From assembly GCF_051307045.1 (NCBI RefSeq), contig NZ_CP150452.1:1798001-1862000 (forward strand): a stretch of DNA of 64,000 nt, written 5' to 3'. This stretch comes from Dryocola sp031988645 (GTDB lineage Bacteria > Pseudomonadota > Gammaproteobacteria > Enterobacterales > Enterobacteriaceae). Positions 28,458-36,910 of the stretch are shown here, one piece after another; the stretch's first letter is position 1, and every line of letters begins with the position of its first letter. Under the pieces are notes generated by a model that ran no database searches, had not been told where the DNA came from, and saw only the letters and a program-made list of their open reading frames with translations. Made by a program: the position numbers and the translations under genes.

Positions 28458-29423
28458 ATGTTTGATTTTCTGGCGCAGACCCTGCTGGGGAAAACGCCAA
28501 GGCAAACCGAAGGAAAAAACGACCATCTGCGCTGGCATCTGTGCGATGAAGGCATCTTAACGCTTACGCCGCACCAGCCGGTAGATAAGGCGCTGGTGCT
28601 GTCGGCGGGGATCCACGGCAATGAAACCGCGCCGGTAGAAATCCTCGCGCAGCTTATTGACGATCTGATCGCGGGCAAACTGGCGTTACAGTGGCGCCTG
28701 CTGGTTATCCTCGGTAATCCCGCCGCCCTGCGCAGCAATAAACGCTTTATGCACAGCGATATGAATCGCATGTTCGGCGGCCGCTGGCAGCAGTTCCCGG
28801 AAAGTATCGAAACCCAGCGCGCCTGCCGTCTTGAGCACGCGCTGGAGCTGTTCTGGTCGCAGGGGGATGAACATATTCTCTGGCATCTGGATCTGCATAC
28901 CGCTATCCGCAGCTCGTATCATCCGCGCTTTGGCGTGCTGCCCGCGCGTCCTTTGCCCTATGACGAGGCGTTTCTTGCCTGGCTTGGCTGCGCGGGCCTG
29001 CAGGCGCTGGTGTTTCACAAAGAGCCCGGGGGCACCTTCAGCCATTTCAGCAGCGAGCACTTCACGGCGCTAAGCTGCACGCTGGAGCTGGGCAAAGCGC
29101 AGCCGTTCGGTGAGAACGATCTCAGCCAGTTTGAGGTGACGAAACAGGCGCTGCTCGCGCTGCTGATCGGTGGGGAAGTGCCCGTCGCCGAAAGCGAACC
29201 GCTACGTTATGAGGTGGCGCAGCAGATTACCCGCCTGTCCGAATCCTTCGTGCTGCACATGAGCGCGCAAACGCAGAACTTCACCGCGTTTCCGAAAGAC
29301 ACCCTGCTTGCGGAAGATGGCGACACGCGCTACGTCGTTAAAGAGAATAAAGAGTTTGTTTTATTCCCCAATCCCCACGTGGCGCCCGGGCTGCGGGCCG
29401 GATTAATGCTGCGCGAAATATAA
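28458..29423 (+). CDS. astE: succinylglutamate desuccinylase
   Basis: 321 residues. Zinc carboxypeptidase-like (M14/AspA family): the zinc ligands are in SAGIHGNETAPVEIL (HxxE) and LDLHTAIRSSYHPRFGV. Releases glutamate and succinate, the last step of arginine degradation. Good ribosome-binding site (CAAGGAGG). A terminator closes the operon. Confidence 0.95.
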   Translation: MFDFLAQTLLGKTPRQTEGKNDHLRWHLCDEGILTLTPHQPVDKALVLSAGIHGNETAPVEILAQLIDDLIAGKLALQWRLLVILGNPAALRSNKRFMHSDMNRMFGGRWQQFPESIETQRACRLEHALELFWSQGDEHILWHLDLHTAIRSSYHPRFGVLPARPLPYDEAFLAWLGCAGLQALVFHKEPGGTFSHFSSEHFTALSCTLELGKAQPFGENDLSQFEVTKQALLALLIGGEVPVAESEPLRYEVAQQITRLSESFVLHMSAQTQNFTAFPKDTLLAEDGDTRYVVKENKEFVLFPNPHVAPGLRAGLMLREI

Positions 29424-29429
29424 TTACCG

Positions 29430-29466
29430 TTAGCTTCCGTACGGGAGCTAATAAATTTTTTTCGTT
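29430..29466 (+). terminator. terminator of the ast operon
   Basis: Stem TTAGCTTCC / GGGAGCTAA (one G-U pair), loop GTAC, then TAAATTTTTTT, 6 bases after astE. Confidence 0.88.
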
Positions 29467-29743
29467 TTTATATTTCTCCAGAATAATCTGAAGTTGCTGC
29501 TTTATCATGCGGCTAAATTACTATACACTCTCTCCATAATGTCTTCCAAATCAGTCTGTTGATATATTCTGTTGCAATTAACTCCGCCTTAATCCTTATT
29601 TTCTTCATAATTGCCGCAATAATGTTTTTTACACTTTCAATGCTTTACCAATACGACCGACTCCTTGACGATAGTCCCCGTAAACTCAATCTCGTCAACG
29701 CGACAGACCCTGTCGTAACAGAAATCAAGAAAGGAAAAACAAT
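29467..29743. other. AT-rich region upstream of spy
   Basis: Presumed spy promoter region; E. coli spy is driven by CpxR and BaeR, but I could not identify clear boxes. A 65-codon frame starting with TTG at 29559 translates to a membrane-like peptide, but it lacks a ribosome-binding site and overlaps the spy start, so it is not called. Confidence 0.45.
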
Positions 29744-30229
29744 ATGCGTAAATTAACAGCTCTCTTTGTTGCTTCAACTCTGGCTCTGGGCGCGGCGAAC
29801 CTGGCACACGCGGCAGATACGACCACCACCGCGGCCAAAACCGATGCCTCAACGATGCATCACAAGGGCCCACGCGGCGGTCATCACGACATGATGTTTA
29901 AAAACCTTAACCTGACCGACGCCCAGAAGCAGCAGGTGCGCGAGATCATGAAAGAGCAGCGCGGCAAAATGGAACGTCCGTCGCTGGAAGAACGTCGCGC
30001 AGCGCACAGCATTATTGCCAGCGACAGCTTCGACAAAGCTAAGGCCCAGGCGCAGGTAGATAAAATGGCCGAGCAGAATAAAGCGCGCATGCTGGCGCAT
30101 ATGGAAACCCAGAACAAGATCTACAACATCCTGACTCCGGAACAGAAAAAGCAGTTCAATGCTAATTTTGAGAAGCGTCTGACAGAACGTCCGGCGCATG
30201 AAGGTAAAATGCCCGTAGATCAGGAATAA
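29744..30229 (+). CDS. spy: periplasmic chaperone Spy (CpxP/Spy family)
   Basis: 161 residues with signal peptide (LTALFVASTLALGAANLAHA). Both LTxxQ motifs are present: LNLTDAQKQQVREIM and ILTPEQKKQFN. ATP-independent envelope chaperone induced by envelope stress. AAGGA ribosome-binding site. It follows astE as in E. coli. Confidence 0.95.
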   Translation: MRKLTALFVASTLALGAANLAHAADTTTTAAKTDASTMHHKGPRGGHHDMMFKNLNLTDAQKQQVREIMKEQRGKMERPSLEERRAAHSIIASDSFDKAKAQAQVDKMAEQNKARMLAHMETQNKIYNILTPEQKKQFNANFEKRLTERPAHEGKMPVDQE

Positions 30230-30245
30230 CTGGTCAACCGACTTA

Positions 30246-30306
30246 AGACCGCCGCTCCTGTCCACAATAGCGTAATCGCCGTGGGCAGGACCGGCGGTTT
30301 TCTTTT
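30246..30306 (+). terminator. terminator of spy
   Basis: Long imperfect hairpin: ACCGCCG pairs with CGGCGGT, with the inner arms TCCTG and CAGGA, and TTTTCTTTT follows. It abuts the 3' end of convergent hutG and may serve both. Confidence 0.75.
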
Positions 30307-31102
30307 ATGCAATCTGCCGCGCGCTTGCCAGCATGGCGCGAATAAGCTGTTCAAGCAGCGGCTGCAGCCGCCCGGCCCGCTCTTCGCGCCAGCCGAACGG
30401 CGCTTCTTCATCCATATAGTTACACTGGGCCAGCTCCAGCTGCACGGCGTGAACGCCCTGAGCCGGGTTGCCGTAGGCCCGGGTAATGTGGCCGCCTTTA
30501 AAGCGTCCGTTGGCGACCCAGCTAAACGCCTTCTGGCTGGCCATGCACGCCACCAGATGCTCTTCAATCAGCTCATCGCAGCTTTGCCCGCCGTTGGTCC
30601 CCAGATTTAAATCAGGCAGTTTCCCGCTAAACAGACGCGGAATGCGGCTGGCGATGGAGTGGGCGTCAAACAGCAGCGCGTAGCCGTGCTCGGCTTTCAG
30701 GCGCTCCAGTTCCGTTTGTAACCGCTGGTGATACGGCTGCCAGACGTTCTCCAGCGCCCATTGACGCTGCTGCACGGAAGGCGTTTTCCCGGCCTGAAAG
30801 GCGGGGGCGCCGTCAAAAAGCGTATCCGGATAGAGACCCGTGGTGGCCGTCGCGTAGAGCGGCTTGTCGTCCGCAGGGCGGTTAAGGTCGATAACCATGC
30901 GGGAATAGTTGCCCACCACTACGCTGGCGCCAAGGGTATGGACAAAGTCATACAGTTTTGGGATATGCCAGTCCGTATCCGGAAGAGGGCGCGCGCTGTC
31001 GCTCAGCCCGGCCTCGACCTCGGGCGTCAGTTCCGTACCGGCGTGGGGGATGCTGACCAGCAGCGGCAGTTTCCCGGCATAAAATTCATAAGCTGCTTTC
31101 AC
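30305..31102 (-). CDS. hutG: N-formylglutamate deformylase
   Basis: 265 residues with GTG start. N-formylglutamate amidohydrolase fold: PLLVSIPHAGTELTPEVE, VVGNYSRMVIDLNRP, LFDAHSIASRIPRLF and LGTNGGQSCDELI. This is the Pseudomonas-type HutG that yields glutamate and formate, not the arginase-family formiminoglutamase also called HutG in some enterics. Together with hutF it specifies the five-step pathway. It overlaps the end of hutI by 17 bases. Confidence 0.9.
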   Translation of the reverse strand: MKAAYEFYAGKLPLLVSIPHAGTELTPEVEAGLSDSARPLPDTDWHIPKLYDFVHTLGASVVVGNYSRMVIDLNRPADDKPLYATATTGLYPDTLFDGAPAFQAGKTPSVQQRQWALENVWQPYHQRLQTELERLKAEHGYALLFDAHSIASRIPRLFSGKLPDLNLGTNGGQSCDELIEEHLVACMASQKAFSWVANGRFKGGHITRAYGNPAQGVHAVQLELAQCNYMDEEAPFGWREERAGRLQPLLEQLIRAMLASARQIA

Positions 31103-32315
31103 GTTTGACCCCCTGATAGATAACGGTGCAAGGCAATTGTCCTCCTAACCAGTAGACAAGCTCCGCGGGACGCGCCACGGGCCAGTGCACGAAGTTGGCG
31201 ATTTTGCCTGGCTCAAGGCTGCCGTGGCTGGCCTGGATGCCAAGCGCCCGCGCGGCGTGGATAGTCGCCCCGGCCAGCGCTTCTTCCGGCGTAAGGCCGA
31301 AAAGCGTGCAGGCCATGTTCAGCATCAGACGCAGCGATAAAGCAGGCGAGGTGCCGGGGTTGGCGTCGCTTGCGACCGCCATCGGCACGCCGTACCGGCG
31401 AAACGCCGCCACCGGCGGACGCTGCGTTTCCCGCAGCAGATAGAAGGCGCCCGGCAGCAGCACCGCCGCAGTGTTGCCGGCGGCCATCGCTCTGGCGTCT
31501 TCGTCCGTTGCGTATTCGAGATGATCGGCGGAAAGGGCGTTGAAGCCCGCCGCAAGGCTGCTGCCTGCAAGCGCGGAAAGCTGTTCGGCGTGAAGTTTGA
31601 CCGGCAGCCCGAGATCGCGCGCAGCGGTAAAGACTTTGTCGATTTGCCGGGGGCTGAAGGCCAGATGTTCGCAAAAAGCATCTACGGCATCGGCGAGCTG
31701 CTCCTGCGCGACGCGCGGCAGCAGCTGTTCGCAGACCACGTCAATCCACGCATCGCCGTCGCCGTTAAATTCGGGCGGGATGGCGTGTGCCGCAAGGCAG
31801 GTGGCATAAACCTCCACCGGCTCGCGCTCGCCGAGCCTGCGGATAACCCGCAGCATCTTGATTTCGTTGTCGATATCCAGCCCGTAGCCGGATTTTATTT
31901 CGACCGTCGTCACGCCTTCAGCCAGCAGATGCTTAAGGCGCGCGCTTGCGCCGGCAAGCAGTTCATCCTCGCCTGCTTCTCTTGTCGCGCGCACGGTTGA
32001 GATTATCCCGCCGCCCTGGGCGGCTATTTGCGCGTAGCTGATGCCGTTGAGGCGTTTTTCAAACTCGGCGCTGCGGTCGCCGCCGAACACCAGGTGAGTA
32101 TGGCAGTCGATAAAGCCGGGCATTACGATGCCGCCGTCAAAATGGTGGTGTTCGGCGGCGATAATGTCCGGCATGGCGTCTTTGGGCCCCAGCCAGATTA
32201 TTTTCCCTTGCTGCACGGCGAGCGCGCCGTTTTCAACGGCGTGGTATTGCCCCTCTCGCATGGTGACAAAAGTGGCGCCGCTCCAGAGGCTGTCGCAGGA
32301 AACAGGAGAGGACAT
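31086..32315 (-). CDS. hutI: imidazolonepropionase
   Basis: 409 residues from ATG 32315 (MSSPVSCDSLWSGATFVTM), chosen because GGAGA sits at good spacing; an in-frame start at 32351 would run through the operator region. Amidohydrolase superfamily: metal ligands in GFIDCHTHLVFGGDR, with EIKSGYGLD, KLHAEQLS and VASDANPGTSPALS. Third step: imidazolonepropionate to N-formimino-glutamate. First gene of a hutI-hutG operon, divergent from hutF. Confidence 0.95.
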   Translation of the reverse strand: MSSPVSCDSLWSGATFVTMREGQYHAVENGALAVQQGKIIWLGPKDAMPDIIAAEHHHFDGGIVMPGFIDCHTHLVFGGDRSAEFEKRLNGISYAQIAAQGGGIISTVRATREAGEDELLAGASARLKHLLAEGVTTVEIKSGYGLDIDNEIKMLRVIRRLGEREPVEVYATCLAAHAIPPEFNGDGDAWIDVVCEQLLPRVAQEQLADAVDAFCEHLAFSPRQIDKVFTAARDLGLPVKLHAEQLSALAGSSLAAGFNALSADHLEYATDEDARAMAAGNTAAVLLPGAFYLLRETQRPPVAAFRRYGVPMAVASDANPGTSPALSLRLMLNMACTLFGLTPEEALAGATIHAARALGIQASHGSLEPGKIANFVHWPVARPAELVYWLGGQLPCTVIYQGVKRESSL

Positions 32316-32333
32316 GAGGTTCTCCGCATCGGG

Positions 32334-32345
32334 TTGTATAGACAA
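32334..32345. promoter_or_regulatory. HutC operator, hutI/hutF divergent promoter region
   Basis: TTGTATAGACAA, 18 bases upstream of hutI. It is the exact reverse complement of the site upstream of hutH. Known enteric and pseudomonad HutC sites have this TTGT/ACAA form with an AT-rich centre. Confidence 0.75.
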
Positions 32346-32534
32346 TGACAATCAACCTGGCACAGCATGCTAAATTCATCAACAGCCGTTTCTTATACAG
32401 GCAGCTTTGTTGCACTAATTTGTCGCCCGCCACACAAAATTTTCGTCCTCAAAGCCCGTGGGGATAAATTTCTTTTGCGTCGGCGCGGATTTGTCGCTAA
32501 ATCATTGTCACCGTTAAAAGAAGGAACCGAAACT

Positions 32535-33896
32535 ATGCCGGCATTTTTTGCACCGAGCGTGATGCTCCCGCAGGGCTGGGGGCACAATGTGCGTATTACC
32601 GTCAGCGAGCAGGGCACCATCTCGCGTATCGATGTCGGGGCAAGCGCGGAAGGGGCGACGCTGCTGCCGGGCGTGGTGATTCCTTCGATGGCAAATTTAC
32701 ATTCGCATGCTTTCCAGCGTGCGATGGCGGGCCTGACCGAGGTGGCGGGCAACCCGCAGGACAGCTTCTGGACGTGGCGCGATCTGATGTACAGCATGGT
32801 GCAGAAGCTTACGCCGGAGCAGGTTGGCGCCATCGCCACGCGTCTGTATATCGATATGCTCAAGGGCGGCTATACCCAGGTCGCAGAATTTCACTATTTA
32901 CATCATGACGTTAACGGCAAACCCTATGCCGCCGGCGATATGATGCTACAGCAACTCGTCGTTGCTGCCGATAACAGTGGCATCGGGCAGACGCTGCTGC
33001 CGGTTCTCTACAGCTACGCCGGGTTCGGCGCCCGGCCGTCGCAGGCCGGGCAGAAACGTTTCATTCAGGATGTCGACCGCTATCTGCGCCAGCAGCAGGC
33101 GCTGGAGAAGGCGCTGCGCCACTATCCGCGCATTAACCAGGGGCTGTGCTTTCACTCCCTGCGCGCGGTCACCCAGGAGCAAATGGAAGACGTGCTTGAG
33201 GCCTGCGACTATCGCCTGCCGGTGCATATTCACATCGCCGAGCAGGAAAAAGAGGTTGATGACTGCCTGGCATGGAGCGGCCAGAGGCCCGTCAACTGGC
33301 TGTATAACAGATTTGCGGTGGATGAGCGCTGGTGCCTGATCCACGCAACGCATCTGGCAGCCGATGAGGTGACGCAGATTGTTGAAAGCCGTGCGGTGGC
33401 GGGCCTGTGTCCGACCACCGAGGCAAACCTTGGCGACGGCATTTTCCCGGCCGCAGATTTTATCGCCCAGGGCGGGCGCTGGGGCATTGGCTCGGACAGC
33501 CACGTTTCGGTCAATGCGTTAGAAGAGCTGCGCTGGCTTGAGTACAGCCAACGCCTCAGAGACCGCCGCCGCAACAGAATCGTTTTGCCCGAGCTGCCGC
33601 AGGTGGGAGAAGTGCTCTGGCGGCAGGCGGCGGTCGGCGGCGCGCAGGCCTGCGGCGTGCAGATGGGCGTCATCGCGCCGGGCTTCCGGGCCGACTGGCT
33701 GGTGCTGGAGCGGGACTCCTGGCTGGCGAATATCGCAGATTACGCGCTGATAAACCGCTGGCTGTTTGGCGGGCAGCAGGAACAGATAAGAGACGTGTGG
33801 GTCGCTGGAAGGCAGGTGATAACTGACAGGCAGCACCCGCTCGATGAGCAGAGCTTTACACACTTTGCGCAGGTGATGCGCAGCCTTCAGGAGTAG
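32535..33896 (+). CDS. hutF: formimidoylglutamate deiminase
   Basis: 453 residues from ATG 32535 (MPAFFAPSVMLPQGWGHNV) after AAGGA; the frame is open 56 codons further upstream but crosses the HutC operator. Amidohydrolase/deaminase family: metal site in PSMANLHSHAFQRAMAGL, substrate region VHIHIAEQEKEV, LIHATHLAADE, and GSDSHVSVNALEELR. Releases ammonia from N-formimidoyl-glutamate to give N-formylglutamate, the substrate of HutG. hutD follows 2 bases later. Confidence 0.94.
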   Translation: MPAFFAPSVMLPQGWGHNVRITVSEQGTISRIDVGASAEGATLLPGVVIPSMANLHSHAFQRAMAGLTEVAGNPQDSFWTWRDLMYSMVQKLTPEQVGAIATRLYIDMLKGGYTQVAEFHYLHHDVNGKPYAAGDMMLQQLVVAADNSGIGQTLLPVLYSYAGFGARPSQAGQKRFIQDVDRYLRQQQALEKALRHYPRINQGLCFHSLRAVTQEQMEDVLEACDYRLPVHIHIAEQEKEVDDCLAWSGQRPVNWLYNRFAVDERWCLIHATHLAADEVTQIVESRAVAGLCPTTEANLGDGIFPAADFIAQGGRWGIGSDSHVSVNALEELRWLEYSQRLRDRRRNRIVLPELPQVGEVLWRQAAVGGAQACGVQMGVIAPGFRADWLVLERDSWLANIADYALINRWLFGGQQEQIRDVWVAGRQVITDRQHPLDEQSFTHFAQVMRSLQE

Positions 33897-33898
33897 TG

Positions 33899-34444
33899 AT
33901 GGAATTCTTCGATATACGGAAAGTGCCGGTCAGCTTGTGGCGCAACGGCGCCGGGGAAACCCGCGAGATTTGCTGCTTTCCGCCTGCAACCCGTGATTTT
34001 AACTGGCGCGCAAGTATCGCTTCGATCGCCAGCAGCGGCGAGTTTTCCGCCTTCCCGCAGATCGACAGGGTGATTACGCTGCTTGAGGGCGGCGACGTGA
34101 TTCTTGATGCCGGGACAGCGTTTCGTCATACGCTCAGGCGCTATCAGCCGTTTTCATTTGCGGGCGAGCAGGTGGTGAAGGCCGAGCTGACGCACGGGAT
34201 GTCGATGGACTTCAACGTGATGACGCGCCGCGACCGCTGCCAGGCGAAAGTACGCGTTGCCGACCGCACCTTTACCACGCTAGCGCCGCGCGGCGGCATC
34301 GTTTATGTGCTGAACGGCGAATGGCAGCTGGAAGATAAGCTGCTGTCGCCGGATCAGGGCGCATGGTGGCAAAACGGGCGCCACACGCTGCGCCTGCTGA
34401 AATCCGAAGGGCAGCTGCTGTTTAGCGAGATAACCTATCTGTAA
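33899..34444 (+). CDS. hutD: HutD family cupin protein (homologue of E. coli Ves)
   Basis: 181 residues from the ATG at 33899, in a TAGTGATG junction with hutF. HutD/Ves family: VPVSLWRNGAGETREICCFP, FNWRASIASIASSGEFSAFP and DRVITLLEGGDVIL (cupin core). In pseudomonads HutD is proposed to limit hut activity, perhaps by binding urocanate; the molecular role is not settled. E. coli K-12 keeps a single HutD-family gene, ves, between spy and cho, the position of this cluster. It ends at hutC with no gap. Confidence 0.9.
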   Translation: MEFFDIRKVPVSLWRNGAGETREICCFPPATRDFNWRASIASIASSGEFSAFPQIDRVITLLEGGDVILDAGTAFRHTLRRYQPFSFAGEQVVKAELTHGMSMDFNVMTRRDRCQAKVRVADRTFTTLAPRGGIVYVLNGEWQLEDKLLSPDQGAWWQNGRHTLRLLKSEGQLLFSEITYL

Positions 34445-35197
34445 TCACTGCCCGGTAAAGCTGCCCACCAGCTGATAACGCGAGCCCGGATACAGCAGCC
34501 GGGCCACGGTTACCACCTGCGCATGGTGCCAGGTGCGCCGCTTAACCAACAAACACGGCTGCCGGGCCGTGACCTCCAGCAGCGCCTGCTGCGTCTCATC
34601 GGCCAGCACGGCTTCGACAATATGCTCCCCGGCCGTCAGCGGCGCCACCTGGCTTAGGTAGTGGTGCGGCGTGAACAGGCGAAAATCCTGGCGCAGGTAG
34701 TCTGCCGCAAGCGCCGGATTGACGTAGCGCGTCTCAAGCTGCACGGCCTCGTCGTTATCGTAATGCACCATCTGTGAGTAAAACAGCGGCTCGCCGGGCT
34801 GCACGGAAAACGCATGGGCGAGCTCTGCGCTGGCCGCAACCTGTTCTAAAGCCACCACGTAATTGCGGTAGTGGTGGCCGCGCGCGGCGATCTCCTCGGC
34901 GATGCTGCGCACCTCAAGCATCGCCGTATGGCCCTTCAGCTCGGCGACGAAAGTCCCCACGCCCTGCATCCGCACCAGCCAGCCTTCGCTGGTCAGTTCG
35001 CGTAGCGCGCGGTTGATCGTCATGCGGCTGACGTTAAGGGCGCTCACCAGTTCAGTTTCCGACGGCACGCGCTGATGCGGCAGCCAGGCCCCGCCGCGGA
35101 TCTGGCCGATGATTGCCTGTTTCACCCGCTGATAAATAGGCGCGGGGAGATCGCTGATGGCGGAACGCAACTGTTCCAGAGGCTCTAATGCAGACAT
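34445..35197 (-). CDS. hutC: histidine utilisation repressor (GntR family)
   Basis: 250 residues. GntR winged helix (PSETELVSALNVSRMTINRALRELTSEGWL) at about residues 35-75 and a C-terminal UTRA effector domain ending in YRLVGSFTG-like YQLVGSFTGQ. It binds urocanate as inducer in known systems. Convergent with hutD, divergent from hutH. The HutC operator at 35297-35310 lies between hutC and hutH, about 100 bases from the hutC start, so autoregulation is possible. Confidence 0.94.
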   Translation of the reverse strand: MSALEPLEQLRSAISDLPAPIYQRVKQAIIGQIRGGAWLPHQRVPSETELVSALNVSRMTINRALRELTSEGWLVRMQGVGTFVAELKGHTAMLEVRSIAEEIAARGHHYRNYVVALEQVAASAELAHAFSVQPGEPLFYSQMVHYDNDEAVQLETRYVNPALAADYLRQDFRLFTPHHYLSQVAPLTAGEHIVEAVLADETQQALLEVTARQPCLLVKRRTWHHAQVVTVARLLYPGSRYQLVGSFTGQ

Positions 35198-35296
35198 GTT
35201 TTGTCCTTAATCATTTGCGTGGTAAGCGCGATCCCGCTCACTGTTCGATAAAAATTACCTATGACCGACTGGCGGACGTTTTGGTTTATTAGTTAA

Positions 35297-35310
35297 GTTG
35301 TCTATACAAC
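35297..35310. promoter_or_regulatory. HutC operator upstream of hutHU
   Basis: AGTTGTCTATACAACT has 6-base perfect arms (AGTTGT / ACAACT) around CTAT. Its core TTGTCTATACAA is the reverse complement of the operator at 32334. It lies 41 bases upstream of the hutH start. Confidence 0.78.
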
Positions 35311-35350
35311 TCTATATGTTCCTATGAATTGCTGCCATCAGGATATAAAC

Positions 35351-36896
35351 ATGTCGATGCAAAAAAAGCGCTGTACCCTTAAGCCCGGCCACGTCTCGCT
35401 TGCCACGCTGCGCGATATTTATCATGGCAACGTCACGCTGGAGCTTGACTCGCAGGCTGCTGAAGCCGTTGAGCGCGCTCAGCAAACGGTAGAAGCCATC
35501 GTTAACCATGGGGATGTGGTTTACGGCATTAATACCGGTTTTGGCAAACTGGCGCAAACCACCATCGCGCGCGATCGTCTTGCCGAGCTGCAAAGAAACC
35601 TGGTGCTGTCGCACAGCGTGGGGCTGGGGGAACCGCTGCCCGATGACGTGGTGCGTCTGGTGATGGCAAGCAAGGTTATCAGCCTCGCCCGCGGCCATTC
35701 CGGCGTGCGGCCGCAGGTTATCGACAATCTGCTGCGCTTGTTTAACGCGGGCGTGATGCCGGTTATCCCGGAAAAAGGCTCCGTGGGCGCCTCAGGCGAT
35801 CTCGCGCCGCTGGCGCATCTTTCGCTGATGCTGCTTGGCGAAGGCCCGCGTGCGCGTGAACGGTAAAGAAATGCCTGCGCCTCAGGGGCTGCAGCAGGCG
35901 GGCGTCGAGCCGCTGGTGCTCGGGCCGAAAGAGGGCCTGGCGCTGCTCAACGGCACCCAGGTTTCGACGGCGCTGGCGCTGCGCGGATTGTTCGAAGGCG
36001 AAAAAGTTTTTGCCGCGGGGCTGGTGGCCGGCGCGCTGTCGCTGGAGGCCATCAAAGGCTCGGTTAAGCCGTTCGACGCCCGCATTCACGAGGCCCGCGG
36101 GCAGAAAGGGCAAATCGACGTGGCCGCCGCGTTGCGCGCTTTGCTTGAAGGAAGCGAGATCGTCGATTCGCATCAGCACTGCGGACGGGTGCAGGATCCT
36201 TACTCCATCCGCTGCGTTCCGCAGGTGATGGGCGCCTGCCTCGATAACCTGCGCCACGCGGCGCGCGTACTGCAGATTGAAGCCAACGCCGCATCCGATA
36301 ATCCCCTGGTGTTCAGCGACACGGGCGAGGTGATTTCCGGCGGCAACTTCCATGCCGAACCGGTGGCCTTTGCGGCGGATATTCTCGCGCTGGCTATCGC
36401 CGAAATCGGGGCGATTTCAGAGCGCCGCCTTGCTTTGCTGCTGGATACGGGCCTGTCCGGCCTGCCGCCTTTCCTCGTAAAAGAGGGCGGAATCAACTCG
36501 GGATTTATGATCGCCCAGGTGACGGCCGCGGCTCTCGCCTCAGAGAATAAATCCCTCGCCCATCCGGGCAGCGTCGACAGCCTGCCAACCTCCGCCAACC
36601 AGGAAGATCACGTTTCGATGGCCACCTATGCTGCGCGCCGTCTTGGCGCCATGTGCTTCAACACCGCCGCGGTGGTGGGCATTGAGGCCATGGCGGCGGC
36701 GCAGGGCATGGAGTTTGCGCGTCCGCTGCGCAGCTCCCCGCTGGTGGAAGAAATTTTCAGCGGCATTCGTCAGCGCGTGGCCTTCCTGGAAAAAGACCGT
36801 CTGCTGGCGCCGGATATCGAACGGATGCGCCAGTGGGGCGCAGGCGACGTCTGGCCTGCGGCCATCGTTGATCTTCTTCCTTCTACTTCGGCCTGA
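35351..36896 (+). CDS. hutH: histidine ammonia-lyase, frame interrupted at GGCC
   Basis: Deaminates histidine to urocanate. ATG 35351 (MSMQKKRCTLKPGHVSL); ATG 35357 is an alternative. The MIO cofactor triad Ala-Ser-Gly lies in KGSVGASGDLAPLAHLSLM. Shortly after it the frame breaks at GGCCC 35843-35847. Removing one C gives LLGEGRVRVNGKEMPAPQG and about 514 residues. The rest shows SLPTSANQEDHVSMATYAA. hutU starts 14 bases after the stop. Confidence 0.93.
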
Positions 36897-36910
36897 GACC
36901 GGGAGCCATA

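Noticed and set aside
29559..29756. 65-codon membrane-like ORF upstream of spy
   Set aside because: TTG start without a ribosome-binding site, and it overlaps the spy start. AT-rich DNA commonly translates to hydrophobic peptides.
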